From positions 1-6,036 of the forward strand of contig DATGRE010000066.1 of NCBI GenBank assembly GCA_035303885.1: a DNA stretch of 6,036 bases, read 5' to 3'. Both the position numbers and the translations under genes were made by a program. The stretch comes from Zeimonas sp035303885. GTDB lineage: Bacteria > Pseudomonadota > Gammaproteobacteria > Burkholderiales > Burkholderiaceae_E. Of the stretch, positions 5,260 through 6,036 are shown one piece after another (the first letter of the stretch is position 1; each line of letters begins with the position of its first letter). Under the pieces are notes generated by a model, which searched no databases, was not told the origin of the DNA, and saw only the letters and a program-made list of their open reading frames with translations.

Positions 5260-6036
5260 GCGGCAGCGCCGAGAACGAGAACACCGGAACGGTCCCGGTT
5301 CCCGACCGTCTTCGCGTCGACGTCGAGCGGCTGTCGCGCTGGCTGGAGTCGAACGTCGAGGGCTTCGCCGGACCGCTCCAGGTCGAGCTGTTCCGCGGCG
5401 GACAGTCGAACCCGACCTACCTCCTGACGACGCCCGGTGCGCGCTACGTGATGCGCTCCAAGCCCGGTCCGGCGGCCCGCCTGCTGCCGTCGGCGCACGC
5501 GATCGAACGCGAGTTCCGCGTGCTCGAGGCGCTCGCACGGACCGAGCTGCCGGTGCCCCGCGTGTTCGCGCTGTGCGAGAACGAATCGGTGATCGGCCGG
5601 GCGTTCTACGTGATGGAGCACGTCGCGGGGCGCGTCCTGTGGGACCAGTCGCTGCCGCAGGCGTCGCGCGAGGAGCGTGCGGCGATCTACGACGAGATGA
5701 ACCGCGTGATCGCGGCGCTGCATACGATCGACCCGGAAGCGATCGGCCTGGCCGGCTACGGGCGGCCGGGCAACTACTTCGCGCGCCAGATCGCGCGCTG
5801 GAGCAGCCAGTACCAGGCGTCCGAGACCGAACCGATCGACGCGATGAACCGGCTGATCGAATGGCTTCCGCAGCGCATCCCGCCCGGCGACGAGACGTCG
5901 ATCGTGCACGGCGACTTCCGGCTCGACAACCTCGTCTTCGACGCCGAGGCGCCGCGCATCCGCGCGATCCTCGACTGGGAGCTTTCCACGCTCGGGCACC
6001 CGCTGGCCGATTTCTCGTATCACTGCATGGCCTGGC
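5256..6036 (+). CDS. Phosphotransferase family kinase (APH fold, ACAD10/11 type), 3' end missing
   Basis: The frame stays open to the window edge and shows 260 codons of a protein expected to be about 340-360 residues long. It has the aminoglycoside-phosphotransferase kinase fold. A nucleotide-loop segment FRGGQSNPTYLL (46-57) is followed by a strand with Arg67 and Lys69 and a helix with EREFRVLEAL. The catalytic-loop motif HGDFRLDN (218-225) supplies Asp220 and Asn225, and LDWE (Asp240, Glu242) is the metal-binding segment, followed by STLGHPLADFSY. That last wording is typical of the branch found as the N-terminal domain of ACAD10/ACAD11 and as stand-alone bacterial genes beside acyl-CoA dehydrogenases. 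Members of this branch phosphorylate hydroxyacyl-CoAs, and LvaA of the levulinate pathway belongs to the same superfamily. Antibiotic resistance is unlikely given this branch and its neighbours. It lies 19 bases after the crotonase gene. The substrate is unknown. Confidence 0.88.
   Translation, partial: MSGSAENENTGTVPVPDRLRVDVERLSRWLESNVEGFAGPLQVELFRGGQSNPTYLLTTPGARYVMRSKPGPAARLLPSAHAIEREFRVLEALARTELPVPRVFALCENESVIGRAFYVMEHVAGRVLWDQSLPQASREERAAIYDEMNRVIAALHTIDPEAIGLAGYGRPGNYFARQIARWSSQYQASETEPIDAMNRLIEWLPQRIPPGDETSIVHGDFRLDNLVFDAEAPRIRAILDWELSTLGHPLADFSYHCMAW

Noticed and set aside
2948..5284. A 778-codon open frame on the minus strand opposite the dehydrogenase and crotonase genes
   Set aside because: It lies opposite two clearly identified genes, has no recognisable motifs, and is expected from low stop frequency in the reverse frames of GC-rich DNA.
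5073..6023. A 316-codon minus-strand frame opposite the kinase gene
   Set aside because: The plus strand encodes a kinase with intact catalytic motifs and a consensus Shine-Dalgarno sequence, and the reverse frame shows no motif.
5256..6036. Aminoglycoside resistance gene
   Set aside because: The catalytic motif is shared by the whole fold, but the STLGHPLADFSY wording and the acyl-CoA enzyme neighbours point to the ACAD10/11-like branch.

Overview
This is a densely coding, very GC-rich window (around 70% or more by eye) in which every real gene is on the + strand. The proteins and the TAGAAT-near-ATG promoter style suggest a Gram-negative proteobacterium, most likely betaproteobacterial (Burkholderiales-like). 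That assignment is inferred from remembered protein similarity and base composition, not from a marker gene. The G/C bias at third codon positions keeps stop codons rare, so long, arginine-rich antisense and out-of-frame reading frames are common here and are not treated as genes.

Region 1 (1-2826) concerns translation. A 5'-truncated prmB encodes the methyltransferase that modifies a glutamine of ribosomal protein L3. Its stop overlaps the start (ATGA, 877-880) of a complete ABC-F ATPase that resembles E. coli YheS along its whole length. One gene modifies the ribosome and the other probably acts on it, so the pair looks like a translationally coupled ribosome-function operon.

Region 2 (2827-2866) is the only intergenic gap of note, 40 bases long. 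It has no recognisable terminator or Shine-Dalgarno sequence. It carries a TAGAAT hexamer placed so that transcription would begin at or next to the ATG of the following gene, which may give a leaderless mRNA.

Region 3 (2867-6036) is an acyl-CoA catabolic operon that runs off the right edge. It holds a two-part 3-hydroxyacyl-CoA dehydrogenase of the PaaH/PaaC type, a crotonase-fold protein of the PaaG type whose two classical hydratase glutamates are replaced, and the N-terminal 260 codons of an aminoglycoside-phosphotransferase-fold kinase of the ACAD10/ACAD11 type. The first two resemble late phenylacetate-degradation enzymes. The third suggests an alternative in which hydroxyacyl-CoAs are phosphorylated, as in the levulinate (Lva) pathway and in mammalian ACAD10/11. 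The genes beyond position 6036, especially any acyl-CoA dehydrogenase, would decide between these. I see no RNA genes, mobile elements, CRISPR arrays or rho-independent terminators.
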